DNA of 64,000 nt from DT-110 sp030148525 (GCA_965227445.1 OZ245751.1:5332001-5396000); one strand, 5' to 3'; numbered from the stretch's first letter, positions 7,781-16,368 are shown. Translations and numbers: made by a program. The notes: generated from the sequence alone by a model not told the origin.

Positions 7781-8833
7781 ATGAAAAAATACACCCTGCT
7801 CCTGTTAACCCTCGTGCTGTTCTGCAGCCACGATATGTACCTCAAATTCGATACCTACTTCCTGCAGCCGAATACCGAAGTTACCCTGAAGCTCTTCAAC
7901 GGCACCTTCGAAAAGAGCGATAATGTGATCGACCGCAACCGCATGACCGAAGTAAGCCTGGTCGGCGGTGGGCAGCACCTGCACCCCGATACCACCCAGT
8001 GGAGCGAGCAGGACGATATGACCCTCCTGACATTTAAAACGGGACAAGCAGGTACTTACGTGGCTGGCGTTTCCACCCGCGCCCGCTCCATCGAGCTGGC
8101 TGCCGAAGACTTCAACAGCTACCTGGAACACGATGGCGTATTGGATATGCTCGCCTCTCGCAAAGAAAACAACACCCTCGACCAGGATGCCGTCGAGAAA
8201 TACTCCAAGCACGTCAAGGCCATCTTCCAGGTGGGCGACCAGCGCTCCAACGACTGGCAAACCAACTTTGGTTATCCTATCGAATTTGTGCCCCTGAGCA
8301 ACCCCTACCACCTGCACGAGGGAGAACCCCTGCAAGTGCAATTGCTACGCAACGGCCAGCCACTGGCTAATCAATTGGTCTACGCTAACTCGGTTGGCCC
8401 GGCCCACAGCCATGAGCACAAACACGAGCATGCCGACGGCTCCTCGCATGACCACGACCATGACCACGCTGATGGCGGCGAAGCGACCCACGATCATGAT
8501 CACGAAGACAACGGTAGCACCGATCATCAGCATACCGATGGGCAACAGCTGCGCACCGACGCCAACGGTATCGTCTCCGTCAATACCGACCGGGATGGCA
8601 TTTGGTACCTGCGTACCATCCACCTCGTAGAAACCGAGGAAGAAGGCCTAACCCACGAATCCAACTGGGCCACCCTTACTTTCGAAGTAGGCAACCGCCA
8701 CAGTCACGGTCCCGATACCCACACCCACGACGAAGACGTGGCCGGTGGCATTCCTTCCAGTGTATACTGGATCGGTAGCCTGGTATTGGTCGTCGGATTA
8801 TTCTTTTGGTTCAACCGCAAGAAAGCCGCATGA
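7781..8833 (+). CDS. DUF4198-family periplasmic metal-binding protein, His-rich
   Basis: A 350-residue protein. The start at 7781 (MKKYTLLLLTLVLF) is preferred over 7748 because it begins the signal peptide directly. After predicted cleavage the mature chain would begin with histidine (HDMYLKFDTYFL), a feature of DUF4198/NikM-like proteins, where the N-terminal His helps bind metal. Residues ~205-255 hold an extreme His/Asp/Glu-rich stretch (HEHKHEHADG, HDHDHDH, HDHDHE), and a second HSHG..HTH cluster precedes a C-terminal membrane helix and a KKAA tail. The gene overlaps hupE-like 8830 by an ATGA junction. Together they suggest nickel, cobalt, copper or zinc handling; the metal is not determined. 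Confidence 0.8.
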   Translation: MKKYTLLLLTLVLFCSHDMYLKFDTYFLQPNTEVTLKLFNGTFEKSDNVIDRNRMTEVSLVGGGQHLHPDTTQWSEQDDMTLLTFKTGQAGTYVAGVSTRARSIELAAEDFNSYLEHDGVLDMLASRKENNTLDQDAVEKYSKHVKAIFQVGDQRSNDWQTNFGYPIEFVPLSNPYHLHEGEPLQVQLLRNGQPLANQLVYANSVGPAHSHEHKHEHADGSSHDHDHDHADGGEATHDHDHEDNGSTDHQHTDGQQLRTDANGIVSVNTDRDGIWYLRTIHLVETEEEGLTHESNWATLTFEVGNRHSHGPDTHTHDEDVAGGIPSSVYWIGSLVLVVGLFFWFNRKKAA

Positions 8834-9504
8834 AACAACGATTAGGTACTGTTTTTCTATTTCTGCTTTACCCGCTCTGGATGATGGCCCACGGGGTGAG
8901 TTCGGCCGACCAGCAAACCCTGCAGGAAGGCGGATTACTCGCCTACATCCTGGTGGGTGCTAAGCATATGGTCACCGGGTACGACCACCTGCTTTTCCTG
9001 GCGGGCGTCATCTTTTACCTGAGCGGCTTTCGGGATATTGTCCGCTTTATCACTGTATTTACTATCGGGCACAGCATTACGCTGATCAGCGCCACCTACC
9101 TGAGCATCCGCGCCGACGAACACCTGGTGGATGCGGTGATCGCCCTGAGTGTTCTCTACAAAGGCTTTGAGAACCTGGGGGGCTTCGAAAAGTGGTTCAA
9201 GGTCAAGTCCCCCAATTTACTATTGATGGTCTTTGCCTTCGGGCTGATCCACGGCTTTGGCCTGTCGACCCGCCTCCAGGCTTTCGACATCGGTACGGAG
9301 CAATTCCTGGCCAAGATCGTGAGCTTCAATGTCGGTGTGGAACTGGGACAGATCGTAGCCCTGATACCCATCGTCTTCATCATTACCCGCTGGCAGAAGT
9401 TCAAGTCGTACGACGCCTTCTACAAAGCGGCCAACACTTACCTCGTGATCGCGGGGATCGGGCTGTTTGTGTATCAGATGTGGGGGTATTTTTACGGGCA
9501 CTAG
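8830..9504 (+). CDS. HupE/UreJ-2 family membrane protein
   Basis: A 224-residue polytopic membrane protein starting at the ATG that overlaps the previous stop codon (ATGA). Conserved HupE/UreJ features are present: GYDHLLFLAGV, FTIGHSITL, FGLIHGFGLS and FNVGVELGQ, giving metal-ligand histidines within membrane helices. HupE and UreJ are nickel permeases or accessory proteins for hydrogenase and urease. Here no hydrogenase or urease gene is nearby. The tight coupling with the His-rich DUF4198 protein suggests a two-component metal transporter in which the first protein presents metal to this channel. The transport role is inferred. Confidence 0.85.
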   Translation: MKQRLGTVFLFLLYPLWMMAHGVSSADQQTLQEGGLLAYILVGAKHMVTGYDHLLFLAGVIFYLSGFRDIVRFITVFTIGHSITLISATYLSIRADEHLVDAVIALSVLYKGFENLGGFEKWFKVKSPNLLLMVFAFGLIHGFGLSTRLQAFDIGTEQFLAKIVSFNVGVELGQIVALIPIVFIITRWQKFKSYDAFYKAANTYLVIAGIGLFVYQMWGYFYGH

Positions 9505-9524
9505 GCTGAGGCGGGAATTGGATG

Positions 9525-9801
9525 TCGATCCTCTAGTGCTGCGGATCAATTATCTTAAAAGCCGATCGGTCCTTTGGAGGGCGAACACATTGCGTACCTA
9601 AAGGCACGCTTGTCAACTTTTCCATTTACGTTTCTACCCATATTCAGCTCCTAAAGGGGCTTCTTCAGGGGTCCCGTTAGGGACCAAATATGGGTAGAAA
9701 TTATAATCGGACAAGAAAAAACCGTGCCGTTAGGTACGGAATATAAGATTTCGTTTTCTTCGAAGATTAAACAATCTTGAACCGCAGCACTACTGGATCG
9801 A
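9525..9801. repeat. 277-bp nested imperfect palindrome with mini-hairpins
   Basis: The outer arms 9525-9544 and 9782-9801 are inverted repeats with a few mismatches. Within them lie CGTACCTAAAGGCACG (9593-9608) and its near reverse complement (9723-9738), then TTTCTACCCATAT (9631-9643) and its exact reverse complement (9688-9700). At the centre are GCTCCTAAAGGGGC (9647-9660) and GTCCCGTTAGGGAC (9671-9684). Four of these are themselves short stems with TAAA or GTTA loops. The terminal motif GTGCCGTTAGGTACG recurs in inverted form near 47657. This 400-base gap holds no gene. Confidence 0.7.
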
Positions 9802-9904
9802 CTTTTCATGAGCCCGTAAATATTACATTTTTGATCCGCCTTCACTACCAGTACGTGAATGATAAATGTTTAATGATGAATTAACTCCTGCTTTTGCCGA
9901 AAGG

Positions 9905-10705
9905 CTAAAAATCCAACAGCTCCAGGGTCACCAAATACGCACAGTGGTCGGAGGCAATCGTATCCTGAATCACCTGGGTGTCTACCACCCGCCATCGATT
10001 AGCGGGATGGAAGAGTACGTAGTCAATCTTCTTCTCCGGTTGGTCCGAAGGATAAGTGGGCGCGGGGTCATCGGCATCGTAGGTGGCCGTCCAACGCTCT
10101 TCCAGGATGCGCATGGGCGTACTGCCAGGTACCGCGTTCAGGTCCCCCGCCAGAATAATCGGATGACGGGAAGCTTCCAAAATTGCATTTAGCTTCCGGG
10201 CCTGAGCCACCCGGTCGGCCTCGTCGCGGGTATGATCCAGGTGGGTACCTACAAAGGAGATGGTATCCCCCGAAGGCAATACCGTGATCACTTCCAGAGC
10301 CGCCCGGGGTTCCTTACCGGGACCGTGGGGCAGTGCCCAATTCCTCGTTTCTATGAAGCTGTATCTGGAAAGTACGCCCTCACCATATTCACCCCCATCG
10401 TAGGGCATGGCCCGCCCGAACAGGGGGGCCAGCTTGGTCCGCCACCCCAGCTCAGTCACCAGGTCGTACTTACGGGCTCGGTTGGTCAGGAAGTCGACCT
10501 CCTGCAGGGCTACCAGATCCGGTTTGGCCTCTTCGATCACCTTGGCGATGGCATCCAGATCGAAATCGCCCTGGGTGGTCGCACCGTGCAGAATATTGAA
10601 GGTGAGGACGCGAACGATGCGGGAGTTGTCAGGCGTGGGCTGAGCAATAGCCGAAAGTGCCGTATACAGCATAAATACCAGAAGATAGGAGATGCGATTT
10701 TTCAT
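9905..10705 (-). CDS. Secreted endonuclease/exonuclease/phosphatase (EEP) family hydrolase
   Basis: A 266-residue protein with a signal peptide (residues 1-21, ending SAIAQ). All EEP motifs are present: LTFNILHG, ALQEVDF with the metal-binding Glu, GTHLDH, GDLNAVPGS with the catalytic Asp and Asn, IDYVLF, and the terminal SDHCAYLV with the catalytic His. The family hydrolyses phosphodiesters in nucleic acids, lipids or inositol phosphates; the substrate cannot be read from sequence. A small GAAA-loop hairpin (GCCGAAAGGC) directly overlaps the end of the gene at about 9896-9905 and may act as a terminator. The same hairpin recurs at about 58607. Confidence 0.88.
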   Translation of the reverse strand: MKNRISYLLVFMLYTALSAIAQPTPDNSRIVRVLTFNILHGATTQGDFDLDAIAKVIEEAKPDLVALQEVDFLTNRARKYDLVTELGWRTKLAPLFGRAMPYDGGEYGEGVLSRYSFIETRNWALPHGPGKEPRAALEVITVLPSGDTISFVGTHLDHTRDEADRVAQARKLNAILEASRHPIILAGDLNAVPGSTPMRILEERWTATYDADDPAPTYPSDQPEKKIDYVLFHPANRWRVVDTQVIQDTIASDHCAYLVTLELLDF

Positions 10706-10947
10706 AGAAAAGAAACTTTGGTGAAAGATATACCGCTTCTGAAAAGGTTTTCAAATAATTCTGCACCAAAAAGTGCTTCTACCGCCAGGTAGCGGTATCC
10801 CTGATCGTATAGCGGCTGTAGTAACAGGGTGATCAACATGCGATGGCGTGGCATGCGGAGCTCCTTACTGACCATGACGACCTGCCGCTCGGCCGCTTTT
10901 TCCACCGGCAAAGGAACGACTGGTATTGCATGCGTACGTATGAGCAT
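10702..10947 (-). pseudogene. Remnant of a hydrolase-like gene, truncated at both ends
   Basis: The frame contains MVSKELRMPRHRMLITLLLQ, then PLYDQGYRYLAVEALFGAEL. This resembles the segment of a Bacteroidota family in which a conserved INEAHH motif precedes PLHR and a GYRYLA..E..F stretch (ChaN/erythromycin-esterase-like; recognition is by pattern only). The motif histidines are lost and both ends are missing. The frame's stop overlaps the EEP start codon, which may be chance. It is best treated as a decayed fragment. Confidence 0.4.
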
Positions 10948-11012
10948 CCGGTTGCTTTCCCGGCGGATAACCTACTGAGACAGGAAGAAATCAACAGACT
11001 TGAACGTGGTTG

Positions 11013-11333
11013 CTATTTATTGCCCAACACGCGGTTGTACGTACCATTACCTGGTACATAGGCCACCAGTTTACCAGCGGGGTTATCCATCCACAGGCGT
11101 CCGCAATGGGTGCATTCCCAGATGCTGCGAAACGGGCGGGTCTGGCGCACCGACATACAGGCGCGTTCCTTGTCTTCCGGTGAGGGACCCGATTCTTCAA
11201 TGGCTTTGTCGATAGCATCCCAGAAGTTGTTCCAATGGGCATCGGAAATCACGTAGCCCTTATGAGACAGGCCATCCGTGTTGTCGATAATGGGGTGATT
11301 GCAGGTACAGGTTAATTTCATGGAGGAGTGCAA
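11013..11333 (-). CDS. Small zinc-ribbon-like hypothetical protein
   Basis: About 102-106 residues; two in-frame starts are possible, at 11333 or 11321 (MKLTCTCNH). Cysteine pairs CTCNH near the N-terminus and CTHCGRLWMDN near residue 80 look like the two halves of a zinc ribbon. The middle is helical and acidic (WNNFWDAIDKAIEESG). No family is recognised. The arrangement suggests a small metal-bound cytoplasmic protein, possibly a nucleic-acid or protein adaptor. Codon use looks genuine, and the frame has no convincing competitor. Confidence 0.55.
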   Translation of the reverse strand: MHSSMKLTCTCNHPIIDNTDGLSHKGYVISDAHWNNFWDAIDKAIEESGPSPEDKERACMSVRQTRPFRSIWECTHCGRLWMDNPAGKLVAYVPGNGTYNRVLGNK

Positions 11334-11417
11334 TTGAGCTAGAACAATATTAGCTATCCTTCTCGGTAAAAGGACAGCTAATAATGGTATACGGCTCTAA
11401 TTCTATTAGGTTATCAC

Positions 11418-12056
11418 TCACAGGGTCGCAATGGCTTCCGGAATTCGTTTTTCACCGCTGTGCATGGTTATCACTTTTTTAGAGGCCTTTGGGTTTTGCA
11501 GTACCTCAACCAGCGTTTGCGCTACATCCTCGATGGGGTTTTCGCCTGGTTCTTCCACCTGAGTGGCGATGGTGCCGTTACCTTTTTCCTCCTTCAAAGC
11601 GCCGGGCTGTAAAATGGTATAATCCAGGGAGGTCTGGTTTATTAACCACTCGTCGGCATATAATTTAGCGACGTAGTAGTCGTACATGTTTTCGGGCAGA
11701 ACCCCCTGCCACTTCTCGGGCTGGGTAGCGAAAATGGTACTCAACATGATGTACTTCGAAACATTCTTCTCTTCGGCGGCTTTCATGGTTTTAATCGCCC
11801 CGTGCAGGTCGACCTGCAGCAGGTCTTTTCCACGGGAGCCCGAAGTGAAATACACGGCATCCAGATTGTCGGGGAATTGCCTGGTGATATTGACCTGATC
11901 CGCCGTCAGGTCCAGTTTGATCTGAGAATAATTGGATAGCTCAAAGACCGGCTCTTCCTGCCGGGTGGTTCCCACCACCGTATGGTCGGCTTGTAATAAT
12001 TTCTGGGTAAGGATACTGCCAACTCGTCCGCTGGCTCCAATGACTAGAATGTGCAT
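11418..12056 (-). CDS. NAD(P)-binding atypical SDR family protein
   Basis: A 212-residue Rossmann-fold protein with the dinucleotide-binding motif GASGRVGS at residues 7-14, as in the NmrA/SDR_a5-like 'NAD(P)H-binding' group. It has YDYYVAKLYADEWL in place of the classical YxxxK and continues DYTILQPGAL, typical of atypical SDRs. Such proteins are oxidoreductases or redox-sensing regulators; the reaction is unknown. It stands alone, with repeat-bearing intergenic DNA upstream. Confidence 0.85.
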   Translation of the reverse strand: MHILVIGASGRVGSILTQKLLQADHTVVGTTRQEEPVFELSNYSQIKLDLTADQVNITRQFPDNLDAVYFTSGSRGKDLLQVDLHGAIKTMKAAEEKNVSKYIMLSTIFATQPEKWQGVLPENMYDYYVAKLYADEWLINQTSLDYTILQPGALKEEKGNGTIATQVEEPGENPIEDVAQTLVEVLQNPKASKKVITMHSGEKRIPEAIATL

Positions 12057-12162
12057 CTGGTTTGTTTTTGGGGAATTCTTGTAATAATTGTCTTCTATGC
12101 AACTGATAGGGTACGGTCATGTTCGAAAGGAGCGTGGGGCGTGGGGCGTGGTCCTTAATCCA

Positions 12163-12340
12163 TTACTCCACGCGGGCAATAGCTGCCATTTTAGTCATCG
12201 AAAAGGCATTGCTGTTGTCATCGCTGGTGCCGGGGCGATGGTTGTACACAAAACGACCATAAATATAGGTGTCTTCCCATTGACCGGGAATATCCGACAT
12301 ATCGAGATCGGGTGGTACCGGACAGGTTTGGACCGACAGA
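12163..12340 (-). pseudogene. Coding remnant of an unrecognised protein
   Basis: A minus-strand frame without start codon ends at a TAA at 12163-12165 and reads CPVPPDLDMSDIPGQWEDTY, then IYGRFVYNHRPGTSDDNSNA, then FSMTKMAAIARVE. The amino-acid composition is that of a folded protein and not of random DNA. There is no upstream gene body. It is interpreted as the C-terminal leftover of a deleted gene. The rest of the 343-base gap (12057-12399) shows nothing else. Confidence 0.35.
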
Positions 12341-12399
12341 GCCCGCAGGAGTCAACTTCTGGTCTCTGACATCATACCTCTGATCTCCTATCTCTGACC

Positions 12400-12672
12400 T
12401 CAAAAAATCCCTACCGCCAGTTCAGCCCAGATGAGAAAGAACAACCCGAGGATTAGCAGGATCGCCACCACCCGGTATTTTAGCTTCGGAACGTGGCGAA
12501 TAGCTACCTCGATCAGGAAGCCCACACTCAGCAACAGCATGCCCATGACCAGAAAATCAGCAGCTGTCCAGACTACTTCACTGGTGAATTGCATGGCAAT
12601 GAAAGGGATCAGTAGTAGCCCAAGAACGGTACCAGCGATCAGCAAGGGACGTTGTTTCTTTTCTATAACCAT
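12400..12672 (-). CDS. Small three-helix membrane protein
   Basis: A 90-residue protein made almost entirely of three hydrophobic helices (residues ~10-28, ~36-57 and ~68-88) separated by short charged loops (RHVPKLKYR). The N-terminus MVIEKKQR is basic, placing it in the cytoplasm. No family is confidently recognised, and function cannot be inferred. The next 543 bases upstream are gene-free and carry the composite repeat at 12914-13177. Confidence 0.6.
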   Translation of the reverse strand: MVIEKKQRPLLIAGTVLGLLLIPFIAMQFTSEVVWTAADFLVMGMLLLSVGFLIEVAIRHVPKLKYRVVAILLILGLFFLIWAELAVGIF

Positions 12673-12913
12673 TGTCTTTTCGTTTAATTAAAAGTACTTT
12701 GTCATTCAAAGTATGACATAAAAGTGATAGATGCAAGTGACAATGGTAGTGTGGATACTAAGAGAAAGGCCCTGTCGAAGACCTCAGCCCGATAGGTGAT
12801 TCCGGTACATGTGTTTTCCTCCTCCGTACCTACTAGTCCATTCTGACAGCCTATACCCACTTATCGATCAATAGCTCACCCGTGCCTCCTATAAGTTGTC
12901 GGTACTTTGATTT

Positions 12914-13177
12914 AGAGCGTGTTTGGGATTTATCCTTTGGACTGCAAATGTCTATTATACCGACAACGAAGTGGTTTGGGAATCCAAACCACTTCGAGTC
13001 GAGTATATACTCGCGTGAAAAGGTTGGGCAAAGCCCAATCCTTTTCGGAAGCGGTATATTTGAACCTCACTGCAGCCTTTTTTCGCCCCGTAGCCATGCT
13101 ACGAAGCTCAAAAAAGGCTTTGTGAGAACCAAATTCTAGACATTTTCGCCATCAAAAACAAATCCCAAACACGCTCT
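12914..13177. mobile_element. MITE-like element, copy interrupted by a second element
   Basis: The 264-bp unit begins AGAGCGTGTTTGGGATTT and ends with the exact reverse complement. Removing 12958-13056 and one TA leaves a 163-bp sequence matching the uninterrupted copy at 56450-56612. The interior holds a hairpin in which AGCCTTTTTT pairs with AAAAAAGGCT around GTAGC-CAT-GCTAC. AAATGTCTA and TAGACATTT form a second inverted pair. There is no coding capacity. It lies 38 bases upstream of the secreted beta-helix gene, so it may influence that gene's promoter. Confidence 0.85.
12958..13056. mobile_element. 99-bp TA-inserting mini-element nested in the first element
   Basis: The element begins TACCG and ends CGGTA and is flanked by the dinucleotide TA on both sides (12956-12957, 13057-13058), where the undisturbed host element has a single TA. 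Internal structure: a 12-bp stem GAAGTGGTTTGG with a GAAT loop, the palindrome GAGTATATACTC, and a stem GAAAAGG...CCTTTTC. It is related to the 120-bp copy at 47760-47879. The TA target duplication is the rule for Tc1/mariner-type (IS630) transposition. Confidence 0.85.
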
Positions 13178-13215
13178 TAAGGCAAGATGCCTTTCGATCG
13201 TTCAAAAATGCTACT

Positions 13216-16200
13216 ATGAAATACCTATTGACCTTATGCTGGACGCTCCTTCTGGCCATCAACAGCTTTGCCCAATTATACCAGGAAGACTTTGAGGGTT
13301 TTGCTAACGGTACCGGCAGTGCAGCTACCGGTTTTTCAAATGCAGCTAATGGATCCTCCGAAGTAATTACCGGAACCAATGGCACCCAAACGCTACGATC
13401 CTCTAATACCACGGGGGGAGACCAATTTTTACGGTCGCCTTTTTTTACGGTAACCGAGGGTAAATCCTACCGGATCAGCTTTGACATTTCCGTCACCAAT
13501 TCGGTGTACATAGTACGGGTGCGCACCAAGGACAGCAACGGGCAACCGGTCTTACTGCCAACCTCAGCAGTTACGGTAGTGCCCGCCAACGGGTCTCTAA
13601 CACCTACCAATTCAGCTCGTGTCCAGAATGCCTCGCCAAATACCTTTGGTACTACCACAGCCACGTTCACGGTACCGGTTGGGGTCACCAAAGCCCAACT
13701 TCAGCTCTACCAGTTTGGTGTTAATAGCATGGAGTTAGATAATGTTTTGGCGGAAGCCTATCCATTTACCCCTCCAATTATTGACCTTTCCCTCACCAAG
13801 CAACGCATCGAACCGGGCGAAACCATCGATATCATCGTTACCTCTGACAACTGGCCGGTGGATGAGCCGATCACTTTTGCGGTTGACCTGACGGGCTTGC
13901 CAGCGACCGGTTTTCAACTCTCCGACAACCAAATCACGCTACAACCGGGGCAACGGAATGGTTCCGTGCAGTTTACACCCGATGCGGGGCTAAAGGAAGA
14001 AGATGTCCAAATCTCCATATCCACAAATACCGCCGATGTACTCCTAAATACACCCCAGGCCTCCGCTAAAATAACCAGCACGCCCAGGGTTATCTACGTA
14101 AACTCCTCGGAAGGGGACGATAGCAATGATGGCTTCTCGGAAGCCACGCCGCTGCAAACGCTGGCACGGGTCACCGAACTGGGTCAGATAACCGGTGATC
14201 ATATCCTGTTTCAAAAGGGGGATGTATTCTACGGCCAATTAGCCCTGACAGCCGGTGGAACCTCCTCAGCGCCCATGGTAGTGAGTAGTTATGGGGAAGG
14301 CGAACAGCCAATACTCGATGGCAGTATAAGTGCCGACGGAAAAGGGTCCTTCCGCGAGACCATCCTGATCGAAGAACAAAGTCATATTGAGTTGTCGGAT
14401 TTGCATATCACTAACCCCCGTTCGACCTCCCGGGATGGCGTACCCGATGTGATAGCCAATGGCATCTTTATCCTCAACGACCAGGGCGGGATTATGAAAA
14501 ACCTGACCTTTCGAAACCTGACACTGACCGAGATATTTAGTGTATCGGATATCCGTCAGGTGGAGTTCAATGCCATTCAGGTGACCGGCATCTTTGCCGA
14601 AACCACCAACAACAGCCCCGGATCAGTGAAATACATGGCCGATATTACTGTGGAGGATTGTTCTTTTTCCAAGATCGGGAAACTCGGTTTCTGGGCCCGA
14701 CGGCGCTTTACGGGAGCAGAGACCCTCGATCGCGAGACGATCAAGAACCGTAACATCATCTTCCGTAATAATACCGTAATTGACAATGGTGGCTCGGGCG
14801 TGGTCCTCTCCAATGCCCGCAACGCCCTTGTGGAAGCCAACACCTTTACCCGGACCGGATCGGCCCTCATCCCCGAAAAGATGATCGGCCGGGGCAGCGG
14901 TGCATGGTTCTTTAGGTGCACTAATGTGGTTGCTCAGCACAATATATCCCGCAGTGTACGCGGCCAAGGCGATTCCTACGGAATGCACATCGATTACGGC
15001 AACGTAAATGTGCTTTTTCAGTACAATTATTCGGAAGATTCCGAAGGGGGATTCGTGGAGATCCTGGGAGATAACATCAACAGTATCTGGCGCTACAATA
15101 TCAGCGTCAATGATGGATTACGCAATAATAAAGGTAATACACTGTGGATATCCGATTTTGCCGGGAATCAGCGTACCCGATCCAGCGAGAACTACATCTA
15201 TAACAACTCCGTCTATGTGGGTAATGGCTTTACACCCGACATCGAACTCAATGGCAACGATTCTTATATCTACAATAACATCTTCCAAACGGAAAACGGA
15301 TCCACCATTGGTGCTGAACTGGACATCAATCCAAATGGTGGGCCAGTTGATGTTTCCAACAACCTGTTTTCAGGCGCTATTAATCCCGACTTTGTCGCAC
15401 TCGACCCACTAGCGATCAATGCGGATCCTCAGTACGTGGAACCTGGTGCTCTGATCCCCGGGGGCTACCAATTATTTCGATTTAGCCCGGCCCTCAAAGC
15501 AGGGCTCAACCGGGTACATCCAATCTTCCCGGAAGCAGGACATGGTATTTTTGCACATATTTCCGCTACCCCGCAGTCTGATTATTTCGGCAATCCGCTG
15601 GCCGACGAAGAGGGTGGTCTGGTGACACCGATTGGTGCCTTTTCGGGTAAAGGACTCAAGATTAATCCACTGAAAGGCCATGCCAGTTGCGAGTACGCCC
15701 TCAATGGTGATCAACAATGGGTGATCGAAAACCCCAACCCATTTACCATAGCCGTGAATTGGTCAAGCAAGGACGGTTCTTTGTCAGGAAACCTGATTGC
15801 GAGTCCCGGCCTTACGTACTTTACCACTTCGGCGGAAGAACAGCTAAGTAAGATCCGTATTACCTGGTTCGATGAGATGGGTAAGGAAAAGGCACGTTCC
15901 GTGCCGAAGAGCAAATGCTACGCCACTCCGCAAACAGTGGTCCTATTGCCTGATACGGTGAAAGACTGCTGCTGGGAAACCTCCGCTGTCCACCTGATAT
16001 ACCCTAACCCGGCAACCATCGGAGGCGTGCTGAATATCGGTCTTACAATAACGACCCCAGGTGACGCCCGCCTTTCCCTGATCTCTATGGACGGGCAGAT
16101 CCTGCAAAACTGGACCAAAAAAGTAGCCAATGGCAACAATCTACTCCAGCTACAGCTTGACCATTCTACTAACGCAACTCAAATGGTCACGCTTAAGGTT

Positions 16201-16254
16201 GAGATACATCAACAAACCATTACCCGAAAGATGATGGTTCTGTCCGGTAAATAG
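13216..16254 (+). CDS. Secreted right-handed beta-helix protein with T9SS sorting domain
   Basis: A 1012-residue exported protein. Residues 1-19 are a signal peptide (AINSFAQ). Residues ~20-175 form a jelly-roll, carbohydrate-binding-like domain, and ~180-285 a Calx-beta-like domain. From ~292 a pectate-lyase-type beta-helix starts with the classic IYVNSSEGDDSNDGFSEATP entry, followed by repeated N-I/V-x-N rungs. The C-terminus (~930-1012) is a T9SS type A sorting domain starting YPNPATIGG. Such proteins bind or cleave polysaccharides at or beyond the cell surface. No catalytic residues can be assigned, so lyase activity is uncertain. The composite mobile element lies just upstream. Confidence 0.82.
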   Translation: MKYLLTLCWTLLLAINSFAQLYQEDFEGFANGTGSAATGFSNAANGSSEVITGTNGTQTLRSSNTTGGDQFLRSPFFTVTEGKSYRISFDISVTNSVYIVRVRTKDSNGQPVLLPTSAVTVVPANGSLTPTNSARVQNASPNTFGTTTATFTVPVGVTKAQLQLYQFGVNSMELDNVLAEAYPFTPPIIDLSLTKQRIEPGETIDIIVTSDNWPVDEPITFAVDLTGLPATGFQLSDNQITLQPGQRNGSVQFTPDAGLKEEDVQISISTNTADVLLNTPQASAKITSTPRVIYVNSSEGDDSNDGFSEATPLQTLARVTELGQITGDHILFQKGDVFYGQLALTAGGTSSAPMVVSSYGEGEQPILDGSISADGKGSFRETILIEEQSHIELSDLHITNPRSTSRDGVPDVIANGIFILNDQGGIMKNLTFRNLTLTEIFSVSDIRQVEFNAIQVTGIFAETTNNSPGSVKYMADITVEDCSFSKIGKLGFWARRRFTGAETLDRETIKNRNIIFRNNTVIDNGGSGVVLSNARNALVEANTFTRTGSALIPEKMIGRGSGAWFFRCTNVVAQHNISRSVRGQGDSYGMHIDYGNVNVLFQYNYSEDSEGGFVEILGDNINSIWRYNISVNDGLRNNKGNTLWISDFAGNQRTRSSENYIYNNSVYVGNGFTPDIELNGNDSYIYNNIFQTENGSTIGAELDINPNGGPVDVSNNLFSGAINPDFVALDPLAINADPQYVEPGALIPGGYQLFRFSPALKAGLNRVHPIFPEAGHGIFAHISATPQSDYFGNPLADEEGGLVTPIGAFSGKGLKINPLKGHASCEYALNGDQQWVIENPNPFTIAVNWSSKDGSLSGNLIASPGLTYFTTSAEEQLSKIRITWFDEMGKEKARSVPKSKCYATPQTVVLLPDTVKDCCWETSAVHLIYPNPATIGGVLNIGLTITTPGDARLSLISMDGQILQNWTKKVANGNNLLQLQLDHSTNATQMVTLKVEIHQQTITRKMMVLSGK

Positions 16255-16361
16255 TACGTAATCTGAATGAATCCCGTTGTCCCGTGTTGATCAGGAATCC
16301 ACCCAGGTTCTTAAGCACGGGATAGCGGGGTTTTTTGCGATCAATTACAGGCGCTTTTCCG

Positions 16362-16368
16362 TACTTTC
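16362..16368 (+). promoter_or_regulatory. Probable -7 element of the AraC gene; decides its start
   Basis: TACTTTC fits the Bacteroidota -7 pattern, with TTTTTTG at 16331-16337 as a possible -33 element. Transcription would begin about 16372, downstream of the ATG at 16335. This supports translation from 16401 and not from the longer open frame. Confidence 0.45.

Noticed and set aside
8394..8630. Met/Thr-rich frame overlapping the His-rich region
   Set aside because: It is a frame-shifted reading of the CAC/GAT-rich His-Asp linker of the DUF4198 protein.
9651..9845. 64-codon frame in the nested palindrome
   Set aside because: It follows the inverted-repeat structure of non-coding DNA, and its codons are explained by the hairpins.
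12882..13139. Short plus-strand frames (85 and 68 codons) in the composite repeat, and a related frame at 56369-56560
   Set aside because: They read through palindromic repeat DNA and change frame between copies; not genes.
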